Positions 46,517-58,835 of a stretch of DNA of 64,000 nucleotides are shown piece by piece. Source of the DNA: Cannabis sativa (lineage: Eukaryota > Streptophyta > Magnoliopsida > Rosales > Cannabaceae). The position numbers were made by a program, and so were the translations under genes. Positions within the stretch are counted from its first letter, which is position 1, and the number at the start of each line of letters is the position of its first letter. The stretch covers positions 69,491,595 to 69,555,594 of the forward strand of contig NC_083601.1 of assembly GCF_029168945.1 (NCBI RefSeq). The letters are read 5' to 3'. Below the pieces are notes generated by a model. The model did not search any database. It had not been told where the DNA came from and saw nothing but the letters and a program-made list of their open reading frames with translations.

Positions 46517-48595
46517 ATGAGCGATCTATCGGATAGCCAGCAGCTCGGATCAGGAGGTCGCGCCTTTGACGGGGAATCGGACCAGGAGAGGGACAGTTTT
46601 CTCCCTACGGACATCTCCGAAATGGAGGCCGCGGAGATAGAGTTAGGTCCTATGTCTTCTGTGGAGATCGAGAAGATGGTACGGGAGCTTACCGAACCTG
46701 GGGCAATCGATATCCGGGATAGCGAATCCACAGTGTCAGCTCGCGACTACCTCATCCGTACGAGGCAGGCTCCTGACATCGAGGTCGAGGAGGTGGAGGA
46801 GGGATGGACTACTCCAGTCCGCGAGTCAGGTGGGGAAGAAGAGGAAGCGGAAGGGAGCGGGACGGACTCGGTTGACGACTCCCAACTGAACGAGCCTTTC
46901 TCATGCGAAGACCTAGTCTCGAGAGTCGTCAAATCTGACTTCACCACTTTTGTGAGGTTAAATCTGTTGCGGCTTGCGTTTCAAAGTCCCAAACCCTCTC
47001 AGAGAGCGCATCTTCCGTTCACCAACCCTGCGATCATCCCCACGGAGGACGTGGTCATCTCAATACCCATTCTTCGATGTGGTGTAACCGTCCCATTTCA
47101 TCCTTTCGTCGCAGCCATTCTTAGACGCTATGACGTATCGCCTTTTCAGCTAACACCCAACAGTTATCGCACTGTTCTAGCCTTCTATGCGATGTACATG
47201 GAGTACGCCCATAGAGCTCCGTCAGTAGAGGAATTTAGTTATTTTTATGACATAAAGAGCGTGGGCCTTCATAACGGCTTCTTTTGCTTTAGTAAATGGG
47301 CGACTTCTGAAATCAACGGGGTTGAGGGGATGGTTTCGAATATGGGTGATTGGAAGTCAAAATGGTTCTATGTTTTTAAGGTTCCTGGGATCAGAACCGA
47401 CTTTAATCGCAGACCCAGTATGTCGCACATTTGTTGACTTAGATAAAGTTTGTTACTCTGTTTTTCGAGATCTTTTGCTAACTCGTTCTTTTGTTGGCAT
47501 CGCAGATAGACCAGCTCGACCAACGCTTAACGCTCATAAAAAGGGGGTAGCTGAAATTCTCGGGAGTCTTCCGGTACAAGATCGCGACTGGCGATTGCTG
47601 TGTACGACTGCCAAATTGCGAGAACACAAACTGATCCCTGAGAACGCGAGTCTTCAACGGGAGCCAGTATATAAAGAACCATCTGAGAGACAGCAGGAGC
47701 GGATAGATAAACGGCTTTCCAAACAAACTCCTCGAGAAACTTCAGGTAACTCGTCCTTTCGCTATAACGTGATGAGTAGAGTCGTGATTTTTACTTATCT
47801 GTCTTTTATGTTTGCAGACATGACTTTCCTGAAGTCTGCCCCTGTCCTGAAGATCAAGCAAAAGGGTGGGACACGGCATCTTCACCGCCGTCGCACGGAA
47901 GAGGAAGAGCGATGTGATGACTTCGCTCGGCTGCATTCCTCCAAGAAGTTGGCCAAGACCGCTCGGGATAAGGGGAAGAAGGTTGTCATTGATTCTCCGG
48001 TTCGTCCTCGCGACTTCCCGGCTATGCGGGGAAAAATTACTGGCCGAGATTCCTTATGAGGAACTTGTTTCTCGATCAACTGAACTGGCCGCACAATCTG
48101 TGGCTTTGTTTATGAAAGCCGTGGCCACGCCTTCGAAGGAAATTGACTCGCTGAAGAGGCAGAATGCCCATTTTCAGGAAAACATAAAGAGGCTGAAGCA
48201 GGAGGTGGCCAAGATGGAGGAACTTCACAAGGAGCTCGAGGAAGCCAACGGGGCCAAAGAACGAGTTGGAGCTCGAGCTCAAGAAGTCGCAGGACACGAT
48301 CGCCGAGATGGCTCGCGACTTAGAGGCTGAGAGAGAGAGTGGGAAAAAACAGTATGATCAGGCTGTGTCTGATTACATTTATACTACTCTCTCTAAGGTC
48401 CCTGACTTCGACTTCTCGCTGCTTGGAGATGAAGCCGCCGAAATGGCTGAAGCCTTTCGCTCGATGTCTCCTACCGGACTCAAGGCAACCTTCCGGATGA
48501 AATCGAGGGAGCGCGAGGCCGAGGAGGTCGAGAATGAAGTTGTGAGCAAGATCGTGGATGAGGCCGCTCCCGATGAGACTACTCCCGCCGCTTGA
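46517..48595 (+). pseudogene. Tat antisense extra ORF (gypsy-type transposon domain)
   Basis: Three exons can be joined: 46517-47417, 47506-47745 and from 47818, with GT-AG introns of 88 and 72 bp that keep the frame. The N-terminal 120 residues are acidic (a DE-rich stretch with GGEEEEAEGSG). Residues about 150-290 match the putative plant gypsy-type transposon domain (Transposase_28, PF04195-like): VPFHPFVAAILRRYDVSPFQLTPNSYR is too long to be chance. The third exon has a KGKKVV nuclear-signal-like patch and a long coiled coil (48125-48345), and ends at 48595. Two frame slips, at about 48040 (next to GGGGAAAAA) and about 48265, break the third exon. It is read opposite to gag-pol and converges with it at 48595/48989. 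Function unknown; the family is confined to such elements and to derived copies. Confidence 0.75.
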
Positions 48596-48988
48596 TTATT
48601 TTCTATCTTAGTTTCACTTTTGTTTCTTCGCTTTACTTATTTTTTTTATATATGCGGTACGCGGGTACTCGCACTTTTGTACTTAAAGAATTTCCTCTTA
48701 CTTTTTGGACAAATTTCTATCCTCGCGGGGATAGTATGCATTTTAATATTTACGCAGTACATGGGTACTTGCGATTTTATTTTCAACTTTGATCACAACT
48801 TGGTGTGACCGCGATTATATATATATGCGACTTTAATTACAAATTGGTGTAACAAAGTAGAAAAAACTTAACAGGCACTTTTATTCAAACAATCAGTAAT
48901 ACATGCGGGTATACATGCCCCTATACTTAGGAATTATATTGAATAATAAATGTCTAAGTATAAGTACTCGAATCAAAGGACGCGAATA
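48596..48988. other. Convergent gap between Tat extra ORF and pol
   Basis: About 390 bp where the plus-strand extra ORF and the minus-strand pol both end. Repeated phrases TATGCGGTACGCGGGTACTCGCA and TACGCAGTACATGGGTACTTGCGA are partly shared here (48650-48780). Terminators for both transcripts would be expected; I see no clear signal beyond AT-rich runs. Confidence 0.5.
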
Positions 48989-51900
48989 TTACTGATAATA
49001 GAATTTCAAGCTCTCGCTATTCCATGCTCGTGGGATCGCGGTCCCATCAAGTGTTGCGAGTCGATAAGTGGCATCACCAATTTGATCTGCGATCATGTAC
49101 GGTCCTTCCCAATTGTCTCCGAAGACTCCGTGGGATTGGACTTTGGTGTTTGGCATTACTTTTCTTAGGACCAGGTCCCCTACTCGCAGAGGTTTTATCT
49201 TAACCTTCGAGTTAAAGTACCTTGCAGTTCGTTGTTGATAAGCCGCGTTTTGTAGTTGTGCTTTATCACGCTTTTCTTCTAAAAAATCAAGGTAAAGCAA
49301 CTGATTCTCGTTGTTCTGCGAGATATCCAAAGCGTCTCTGCGCAAGGATCCAGCCCCAACCTCTACTGGCAACATGGCCTCGCACCCATAAGAAAGTGAG
49401 AAGGGTGTTTCGCCAGTTGTAGATCGAGGGGTTGTGTTGTAGGACCATAAGACTTGCGGTAATTCATCCGGCCCATGCCCCTTTGCGATCTTGTAGTTTT
49501 CCCTTTAGGGTATGCTTAATTATTTTGTTGACTGCTTCAGTCTGTCCATTACTCTGCGGGTAAGCGACTGCGGAAAAGGCTTTTTTAATCCCCAAATCAT
49601 CGCATAGCTGCCGCATTTCTTTACAGTCGAACTGTTTTCCATTATCTGAAATGAGCGTATGCGGGATGCCGAAACGGCAGATGATGGAAGTGTAGACGAA
49701 CTCGCGCAACTTCACTGCGGTGATAGTCGCGAGTGCTTTTGCTTCAGCCCACTTTGTGAAATAGTCAACTGCGACTACAGCGTATTTGACTCCACCTTTT
49801 CCCTTGGGTAACTCACCAATTAAATCAATTCCCCATATTGCAAAGGGCCAGGGACTCGTGATAGAATGGAGGTTACTCGGAGGCTTGTGCGTGTAGGTGG
49901 CTATTCGCTGACATCTATCACACCTTTTTGCAAATGTGAGGGCATCTTGTCGCAGTGTTGGCCAGTAATATCCTTGCCGCATGATCTTTAAGGCAAGGGA
50001 ATTACCTCCAGTATGATTGCCACAAATTCCCTCATGTACTTCTCGCAGTATATAACCGCATTCTTCACCACTGATACACTTGAGAAGCGGTTGACTAAAA
50101 CTTCTGCGATACAAGCTCTGGTCATATATCACATAGCGGGCTGCTCGTTGTCGCAATTTCCTTGCTTCTATTTTATCATTAGGTAAGACCCCTTGTCGAG
50201 GTATGCGACAATAGGACTCATCCGGGTAATTTCACGAGCGTCATCGATCTCCATGATTGTTTCTCGATCTATGGTTGGATGTGACAATACGTCTACCGGA
50301 ATTACGTCGAGTAACTCGGCTTCCCGCAGTGGAGGCCAGTCGGGCCAGGGCGTCTGCATGGGCATTTTGAGTACGCGGTACTCGAGATACAACTATATGT
50401 TTGAATTTCTGCATGATTTCACGGACGATGGCTAAGTATTTCACCAATCTTCCGCCTCTCGCTAAGTATTCTCCACTTACTTGACATACCACGATTTGAG
50501 AGTCGCTAAATGCTTGTAGGTATTCGACTTTCATCTCGAGGGCCAATTTCAGACCTGCGATTAAAGCCTCATACTCGGCCTCATTGTTAGATGCAGAGAA
50601 TTCGAAACGCAGAGCAGCGTGTACCTTGAAATTGTTGGGACTGATTAACAATATCCCACTACCAGAACCTTCATTATTCGAGGCTCCATCGACATACAAT
50701 GTCCATACGTCTTTGCCTGTCATGACGACGTCATTTCCACCGTCTATAACCGCTATCTCTGTTCTCGGTAGCTCAAGTATAAAATCTGCGAGGGCTTGCC
50801 CCTTGATCGCAGTTCTTGGTTTATACCGGATATCGAACTGACTCAATTCCATGGCCCACTTCAATATTCTCCCCGATGCCTCTGGCTTCGCTAAAACTTG
50901 CCTTAAGGGGAAATTTGTCAGAACTTCGATGCTGTGAGCCTGGAAATAAGGTCGTAATTTTCTTGACGATATCATTAAGGCAAAGGCTAGTTTCTCCATC
51001 TGAGGGTAACGTGTCTCGGCGTCTAGTAATCGCTTACTGACATAGTATACAGGGTGTTGATGTCCTTGGTCCTCGCGGACAAGTACCGAACTGACCGCAT
51101 ACTCGGAGACGGCTAAATAAATTGACAAAACCTCGCCGGGCAATGGTTTTGATAGAATTGGAGGTTGCCCCAGATGCGTCTTTAACGCCTGAAAAGCCTG
51201 CTCGCACTTCTCATCCCATTGGAACCTCTTGTTACCCTTCAAGATCTGAAAAAACTCTTTACACTTGTCAGAGGATCTGGATATGAAGCGGTTTAAAGCT
51301 GCAACTTTGCCTGTGAGGCTCTGAACCTCCTTTGGCTTAGTCGGTGATGGCATTTCTACCAACGCTTTAATCTTCGCAGGATTGGCTTCTATTCCTCGTT
51401 GATTTACCATAAAACCGAGAAACTTTCCGGAACCTACCCCAAAGACGCATTTTAAGGGGTTCAGACGCATCTTATATCTTCGCAATATGCCGAACATGGC
51501 TTGTAGGTGCGTGATATGGTCCTTCGCATGTTGCGACTTTACGAGCATATCGTCAACATATACCTCCATTGTCTTTCCAATGAGGTCTGCGAACATCATA
51601 TTCACCAGCCTTTGATAAGTCGCACTCGCGTTTATTAAACCAAAGGGCATTACCTTATAACGGTATAGTCCTCGATCGGTAATGAACGAGGTATGTTCTT
51701 GGTCGAGTTCGTACATCGGGATTTGATTATATCCCGAATATGCATCCATGAAGCTTAAAAGTGCGTGACTGGCAGCGGGCATCGACAAGCCGGTCAATGC
51801 TAGGAAGAGGAAAGTCCGTCTTTGGGACGGGCTTTGTTCAAATCAGTAAAGTCAACGCAGTACGCCATGAGCCATTGGGCTTTGGTACAAGTACGGATTG

Positions 51901-53214
51901 GCTAACCGATCGGGGTAAAATGATTCCCGTATAAAGCCGCAGGCAAGGAGGCGGTCAACTTCTTCTTTCAGCGCTAGGTACCTCGCGGGGTCCATTTTGC
52001 GGCGCTTTTGTCGGACACCTCGCACTTCGGGGTCAATGTTCAAGCGATGACACATGACCTGTGGAGATATCCCGACCATATACTGAATGTTTCCGAGCAA
52101 AAATATCAAGATTTTGTTTTAGAAAAGTCGTTAATTGTTCTCGCAATTGTTTATTTAATCTAGAACCAATTTTCAAAACCTTGTTATTGTCTATAGGATC
52201 TATAGGTACCTCGATTGTATCTTCCGCGGCTTGGGCTGCGGCCGTGTGATCAAGGATTCTCGGATCCAAGTCTGGTTTGTTTATATGCGGTACCTCTTCG
52301 ATCCGAAGGATCTCCTGGCGAGGTGGTGGCGCGTCCAAAAGGTGGATAACGTTCACCGTCCTTTTTCTCGCGAGCTTTATAGCTGCGTTGTAACATTCTC
52401 GAGAGTCAGATTGGACTCCCCTCACTGATCCTACTCCAGAAGGAGTGGGGAACTTCATTGTTAGATGATAGATCGAAGTTACGATCTTCATCTCCTTTAG
52501 AATCGGCCGTCCAATCACGGCGTTGTATGCCGAATATTGATCAATTACTGCGAAGTCGGCCATCGACTTGGCAGTTATCGGGGCAGTTCCCAAAGTGATT
52601 GGGAGTTTGATCATTCCCCTTATAGCTATGACATCTCCCGTGAAGCCATAGATGCTCGATGTCATGGGCCGCAAATCTTTTTCTTGTAGCCCCATTTGTT
52701 TGAAAGCTTGGAAGTTCAGTAAATTTACTGAGCTTCCATTGTCGACCAATATGCGATGGACGTTATCTCCACCTATATTGGCAATTATCACAAGTGCATC
52801 AGAATGCGGGTGGTGGACCCATCTGGCATCACTCTCCATGAAGACAATGTCCTCGCAGTCTCTCTTGAAGAGCTTCTGCGGCCGTTCACCAAGATTGTTC
52901 ACGTTGGTAAGCGGCTTTTCCTTGGCTTCTCTGGCATACCGCTCTTGGGATTTGCGAGAGTCGCCCGCGATGTGTGGTCCTCCGATTATAGTCAAGATAT
53001 TGCGAGGTGCTCTAGAGCCACTCGCATTCTGATTTTCTTCTTTGTCATCCGCTCGGGGATGACTTTCCTCGTTTCTTCTATACTTATCGAATTTTCCCCG
53101 TCTGATTAATTCTTCAATCTCGTCCTGCAAGACCCAACATTCAAGGGTAGTGTGACCGATATCCTTGTGGTACTTACATAACTTCTTGGGGTCTCTTCGA
53201 TCGCGATTTCCCAC
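48989..53214 (-). pseudogene. Tat pol: protease, RT, two RNase H, integrase
   Basis: In order on the minus strand: end of gag with a CKYHKDIGHTTLEC motif (53190-53120), aspartic protease with VDNGSSVNLL (near 52740), reverse transcriptase (FMDAYSGYNQ near 51750, YVDDML near 51560), the usual Gypsy RNase H (about 51200-50800), a second, archaeal-type RNase H (LYVDGASNNEGSG at about 50700, SDSQIVV, HADALARLAS at about 50340), and integrase with an HHCC zinc finger (CDRCQR near 49900) and the D,D,E core (GIDLIGE, ISDNGKQF, QTEAVNK), then a GDLVLRKV C-terminal part ending at 48989. Frame changes at about 52080, 51850, 51800, 50330, 50190 and 49466. I see no clear nonsense substitution between them. 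It would be the replication and integration polyprotein if intact. Confidence 0.88.
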
Positions 53215-54986
53215 GATGGGGGCGGCTTCTTGAAGACGCCGTTCCTTTCCTCAACCGCATAGATGTGGTCTCGAGGGACGGCGAGTTCAGTATAGTTGAC
53301 GAAGCGAGGTCCTCCTTTTCTTTTGGGCGAGGACTCCTTTTTAGGTGGCGACTTAGCCAACTTCGGGCTCCGCGGTTTGCGTGGACTGCGTCTTCTGGGG
53401 CTTCGGCCCCTAGAATTCTTTCCTCGCGGACTGCGGGATCGCGACCGCGGTATGGGTGATCGCCTCTTGTTCTTGCCCTTTTCTAATTCCGCCAGGGAGT
53501 TCTCGATTCTCTTATGAGGTTCGGCCATGGCGAAGAATTCTACCAAGGATTCTGGCCTTCGAGCCTGCAGCTCTTTCCAGAAGTCGGTTCTTGGCAGGAC
53601 ACCTGTTATTAACATGCACACAAGCGAAGACTCGGGAGCCTTCTCAACTTTCGTTACCTCAGCGTTAAAACGCTTGAAATAATTCTGCAAAGACTCACCA
53701 GATTCTTGCTTGATGTTTGCCAAAGTCGTATAGGGTGGCCTATACGTCATCGTGGCCTGGAAGTGTGTGAGAAATAGATCGACGAAGTTCTCCCATGTCG
53801 ATATCGATGCCTCTGGCAATTGGGTGAACCAATCATGGGCATTCTCTTCGAGCGTAGCCGCGAGAATGCGACACTTCGCGAGTTGCGGCACCTGGTCCAC
53901 TTCCATTATGGTGTTAAATTTCTCTAGGTAGTCTAACGGATTAGATGTACCTTTATACTTGAGGGATTCAGACAAACGGAATCCCTTTGGAAGTTGGGCC
54001 TGTCGCACTTCTGCGGTAAACGGCGAGGTGCCGTGCAGCTTGTATACGGGCTTACGCTGCTGTTCGAGCATTTTCAAAGCTTGCAGAAGCATACTTTGAT
54101 CGATTCCTCCTGTCGCAGGAGGTGGAGTCGCTACAACAGTGGGGCTCGCAGCCACTGCGGCAAGGTTTGAAGGGACGTTAATCCCTGTGGTCGCGATCGG
54201 CGCGATAGGCGGGTTGGCAACTGCGTTGACACCCTGATCGCCCATATGGGGATCATGGAGTGTCTCTGTGTTGCGCGGGCCGCGGGAGCGCGCCCTAAAG
54301 ACTGCATTGAGGTGATCACGCAGATCACCTCGGTGTACACGGTAGCGTCCTCCCTGCTGTGTTTGCACAGAGCCAGACCTCGTATATCTGCTTGGAGTGC
54401 GGTTATGCGAGGATGAAGAGGCTGATTCCGCGTCGTTATCTCGAAGATGACGACTGCGAGGGTTGCGGCGCTCGGGATCCTCGTCGGTTCGCGTGCTCTG
54501 GTTAGGCAACCTTGCATATTGGTCTCTCGACGTTGGGTGATTTAAATCCAAGATTTCAGGATCAGTTCTTCGCTCCCTGCGTACACGGTTAGTTTGACGT
54601 CGAGAAACTGTTACCTGAGGGTTTTCATTATGAACGGCAGGGACCCGAGGAGGGTGTCGAGCGCGACTCTGTCCGTCTACTTCGGCTTGTAGTGCTCGCA
54701 GCTGATCCTGGATTGCAGCGTATTGATCAGTCGTGAGCTGGACTATTCCTTCGGACACGACCGCCGGGGTGACAGGGGGAAAGTGCATGGTTGCCGGCGG
54801 TGTGGATGCGCCTCCAGCTTGAGGACCAGTTGTTTCTGGAAACAGGTTGAGTGGTCTGATGCTGCTCCTCCCTACCCCGCCGTTGATGACGTCTACAGGC
54901 GGCACTCCGGTCCCAGGCAACGGTACGTTCATCGTTCCAATGTTGATGGATTCATTGTTAGCTCTGTTAGCGTGATTTCCAGCCAT
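53106..54986 (-). pseudogene. Tat gag polyprotein, frameshifted near its end
   Basis: From the ATG at 54986 (MAGNHANRAN), a 626-codon frame. The first 230 residues are low-complexity and charged, the retrotransposon gag domain (PF03732-like) occupies residues about 330-470 (DWFTQLPEASISTWENFV, LANIKQESGESLQNYFKRF), and a long Arg/Ser/Pro/Lys-rich RNA-binding-like tract follows (residues 500-560). The frame should continue into the CKYHKDIGH motif at 53190 but shifts at about 53215, beside a run of five G (plus strand). Confidence 0.85.
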
Positions 54987-55030
54987 GTTGAGTGATGTTC
55001 TTTGAGGTAAATAAAATCTTACAATCGTTT

Positions 55031-55046
55031 CCCACAGACGGCGCCA
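55031..55046 (-). other. Primer-binding site of the Tat element
   Basis: Two bases inside the 5' LTR, on the minus strand, TGGCGCCGTCTGTGGG. It matches the first seven to nine bases of sites usually ascribed to tRNA-Asp and is the form commonly seen in plant Gypsy elements; the exact tRNA is uncertain. Confidence 0.75.
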
Positions 55047-55048
55047 AA

Positions 55049-55918
55049 TGTTGTTACTAGAATTTCACAACACCAAGAAATGTAATTTAGCTGGTAAAAG
55101 ATAGAATTGTTTGAGAGATGATAAATGCGAGTATTCAACCTAAAACGGCGAGTACTCCAATATGCAATGCGATAACAGACAATAAAGCTGGAAAAAATAC
55201 AGAAGACAATGAAATATAGTGGTTCAGTCAGATTTTGTTCTGCTTAGTCCACTGTAGCAAGGGATTCGTAGGTGCATTTTCATGGTGGATCACCCCTTTA
55301 TATGCAAAGCAGGTGCCCAATCGGTTACATGAGGATCACATTTATTGTTAATCCATTATTTACACATTGAATTGTCATGATTAAACTCAGACAACGTTAA
55401 CATTAATAAATATATGACGATTCTCGAACTCATCAACGTATGCGTCCTTCGCATCTGCGAGTTGACCGTTCGTGTTCCGTCTGTTGAGTTCGTAGGGTCG
55501 CACGTACGTTTGGAACGCCTGCGTCCTTAGGTGATCGCTCGATACGGACGTCGCATGCTGAAGTTGGTAGCATCTGGACATGCGAACTTACACTGGTCCG
55601 TTAGGGCTATTGGGTCATTGGGACCAAAACTGCATCATAGGGCATTGGCCTCTATACTTGCCGCGGAGGTATAGAGGGAGGTACTCGCACATGTTCTGAC
55701 ATATGCGAGCTGGGTCTACCCTGTATGATGAGGATTACAGTTATGCGGTATGAATTAAGTCGCATCCGCGATACCTCGCTGGTTTTATCCTGGGCGAGGT
55801 CTAAACTTCGAGAAGTCTCCCCTGGACATTTCAGCCTTCACTGGAAGTCTGGATACACGTGTCCTTCAAAGAGGGGTCTGGTCTCGAGTTTCTAAGTGAG
55901 AGAAATCTCACTATAACA
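55049..55918 (-). mobile_element. 5' LTR of the Tat element (right)
   Basis: 870 bp, same ends as the left LTR. Read on the minus strand it starts TGTTATAGTGAG and ends CTAGTAACAACA. The ORF 55387-55581 is the LTR copy of 44733-44927 and is not a gene. Confidence 0.92.
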
Positions 55919-56593
55919 ATTTGATAATTATTTTTAATTATTAAGTAATTAGATTTATCATTAATATGGTTGAACAATGGAATTGACAACATTTCACAAA
56001 AAGGAAAACTATCAAGTGTAGGAAAAGGAAAGTTGGAAAAGAGGCAAGCCTTGTTTCCACATTGCCTAGGCCGGCCCCCTTTACCTTCCTTTTCCCCTTG
56101 ATTTTCTCAGTTCAAAATGTCAATCATAGCCCTTGGTGGTCTTCTATAAATAGAAGGCAAAGGCTTCAGAGTTTAACACATCTGTACAAGCTTTTCACAG
56201 CATTATTCTGAAAGAATTTTCTCTCAGAAAATTCTCTCTGAGCCGCCACCCGCTCTCTCTCTATACCTTCACTGTTTTGAAATGTATGAGTGCTAGAGTA
56301 GTGCCCACACACATCAAGTAATACCTCAATCATAGTGAGGAAGGCTGTGTAGATTTCAGAGATAACAAAGAAGGACTTTCGGGCTCAGATCTTGATTATA
56401 CTCTGCTACAGAAAGGAATCAAGGGTTAGAGATCTGAGTGGGAGGAGACATATATATTCCGCTGCAATCATTGTAAGATTTCTAATACTCTTATGTGTTT
56501 AATTTCATATCTTTTCAGAAGTTCATATTTAGGTTGTTAAATCAACATACTTGTGACTAGATCTAAGTTCCTGGTAAAATAACTTCCAACAAC

Positions 56594-56606
56594 TGGCACC
56601 AGAGCC
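56594..56606 (+). other. Primer-binding site of the plus Copia
   Basis: TGGCACCAGAGCC, two bases after the LTR end at 56591. It differs from the initiator-Met tRNA site TGGTATCAGAGCC at two positions. Confidence 0.75.
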
Positions 56607-58774
56607 ATGGTAATTGATTTGCTTGCAAGAAATTTGGACTTAAAACGATTTGCTTGTTTTTTTTTTTTTTTTTGGATGGTATCATGTTGCTTTGAGTGTC
56701 ATATTGATGCTTGAATGTTGTTTGTGAATTCTGGAAAACATGGCTACTGTTTTTATTCTGTAATTATTTTTGTTGGATAGTTTGGCAAATTCTAAGCAAT
56801 TTACCTTTTTACAGAACTCGATTTCGATTTAATTTGAATTAGTTATGAATTTTTGAAAATTGGAAAAATCGGGGTGACGAGCAACATGATCACGCGCGCG
56901 GAAGGGCTGCTTGCAGCCTCCCTGCGCCGTGATCTCTCGGTCATGCACCCAGATCCGCGCGCGGATGGCCATGCACAGCATGCCATCCGTACAGTTCATC
57001 CAATTTTCCAATTTTTTCGATTTTTCATGCTATTTCATGGAATTAAATTCCGATTTTTTGTGTAGTTTTGTATATTGATTTTTGTTTTTCAAATTTCAAA
57101 TCTAATTATCAGAAATAAATTAATTTTAATTTTTTAAAATTAATTTTAGATATTAGTGTAATTTGATTTTGAAAATAGGAAAAAAATCAAGTTTTGCTTA
57201 TTTTTTTTTTATTTCCTTTAAAATTTGATTATTTTATTTTTTTTAAGGTCAGATATTAATTTTTTTTGGTAACTTGACCTTAATTAAAATAAGATCACAA
57301 TAATCATGATAATTTTAAAAGAGGAAATAAGGTATTTTTTTTTTTTGTTAAATTTTAAATTTTGTTATTTTTTAATTAAATTAAATTGTAAAACAAGAAA
57401 AGGGTATGTATTTACCATTTTCTATTTTATTTTTTAATTTATTAAATAACATGAAATTTAAAAGGAAAGTTAGCAATTTATTTTGAAATGACATTTAGGT
57501 TACCCAAAACCTAATTTTTCAAAATGGTAGGTTTAATTTTATTTTTATTTTTCGAAATAAATGATTAAAATTAAATAAATCCTACATCCAACTATCCAAA
57601 TCTAACCTTGTTGCAGGAGTATGTGTTTTAGATTGTTTGTAAGTTTTCTAAAACCTATTATTGCTTGATCTAAATTGCCTTGGTTAACTTGATAATAGAT
57701 CAGATGATCTAGTTTTAACCAAAGGTTCAATTGACGATAGATCGAGTAAATAATTTGTAACAGGTAATTTTTTACAAACTTCTTTCATCTGTGTATGACT
57801 TAGCAACATGATAGGATCCATCCAAATGTGTATGCCTCTGTGAGCCTATATGTTTAATTTCTATTATAGATACATATAGGTGGTTGTTGCTAAATAAAAT
57901 ATCATAACTGATAGATTTTATTTAGGCTCATCTAGTTGTGAGCCTATTCAATTAATAACAGTTATTCATTGTAAGGTTAAATTCCTCTCTTTTGGGCCTT
58001 GTGTGAGAGTTGGGAGCCTTAGAAGTGGGTGCGACATACTGGACCCAGCTCCCCCTCACATGAACAACCCCAATTGTGAAGGCCCATTTGCCTGATTTGG
58101 ATAACTGTGATAGGTGAATTATATTAGTTTGACCTAATAAAAGATTGATTAGCAACATAATTAATTTCATTGTTCCTTGAAATTAATTTAAGAAAAACAT
58201 AGTTTGAATAGTCATATTCTAGAAAGCTATATGTATTTTTCTTGTTTTAATTAAATATGGAATTATAACCATATAAATTCTTTCTGAATCTTAATTTTAT
58301 AATTTCATTAAATATTCCTATTTAAGTTGAGATTTAGTTAAATCTATCAAATCAACTTAGATTTGAATATTTTTGAATTTCCTATTATAAATTAAGTTGA
58401 GGAATTTTGGAAATTGGTTATTAAGATTCTTTAGATATTTTTTAAGTTGATATTTTCTAAATATGGGAACTTAAAATGGAATATCTTCTAAATTAAGTGG
58501 TTACTACTTAATTGGTAATATTTAATTAAGTCATTGTTTGAGGAATATTTTAAGTTGGGTATTTGGATTTTCTAAACAACTTAAATAAGATATTTTTCAA
58601 AATTATTCAATTTTTGAAATTTAATTAGAGTTTTTACTTTAATTTGTAATATTTCATTTTTGAGATATGGAATATAAATGATTAGACAAAATACATGTTT
58701 AAATAATGAGCTTTAATCAAAGAGAAATTCGATCTCCATTTTTGGTTTTACATAGCTATTGTTTTAGTGAGTAA

Positions 58775-58791
58775 TCCTCCCTAATGGAGGA
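58775..58791 (+). ncRNA. CTAAT-loop hairpin 1 of Copia leader
   Basis: TCCTCC, loop CTAAT, GGAGGA. Perfect 6-bp stem, unchanged in the minus-strand element (7833-7849). Confidence 0.6.
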
Positions 58792-58835
58792 ACATTCATT
58801 AGCAAGTTAGCGCCGTTTAATCTCGAAAGATAAGT

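Larger units (their letters stand above)
44395..55918 (-). mobile_element. Complete Ty3/Gypsy element of the Tat lineage
   Basis: 11,524 bp with two 870-bp LTRs (44395-45264 and 55049-55918) and the target duplication ATTTG (44390-44394 and 55919-55923). On the minus strand: primer-binding site, gag, protease, reverse transcriptase, RNase H, a second archaeal-type RNase H, integrase, then an extra ORF read on the opposite (plus) strand, and a purine tract before the 3' LTR. The tandem RNase H domains and the extra ORF between pol and the 3' LTR are typical of the Tat lineage (Ogre/Retand/Grande relatives). gag-pol is broken by several frameshifts although the LTRs are nearly identical. Confidence 0.93.
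43201..56591 (+). mobile_element. 5' LTR of plus Copia (43201-44394, 55924-56591)
   Basis: TGTTGGG at 43201 to CCAACA at 56591. Excluding the Tat element and one copy of its target site it is 1862 bp, in line with other family-A LTRs (1867-1910 bp). The part after 55924 contains CTATAAATA (56147-56155), a likely TATA box, and the R/U5 region up to the primer-binding site. Confidence 0.9.

Noticed and set aside
46517..47437. Acidic 306-codon ORF as a host gene
   Set aside because: It lies between two nearly identical LTRs with a target duplication, and its domain is the gypsy-type transposon one; it belongs to the element.
56829..57065. Short ORFs on both strands in the Copia leader
   Set aside because: They come from a small GC-rich island with GCGCGC runs, and no similar frame exists in the minus-strand element's leader.
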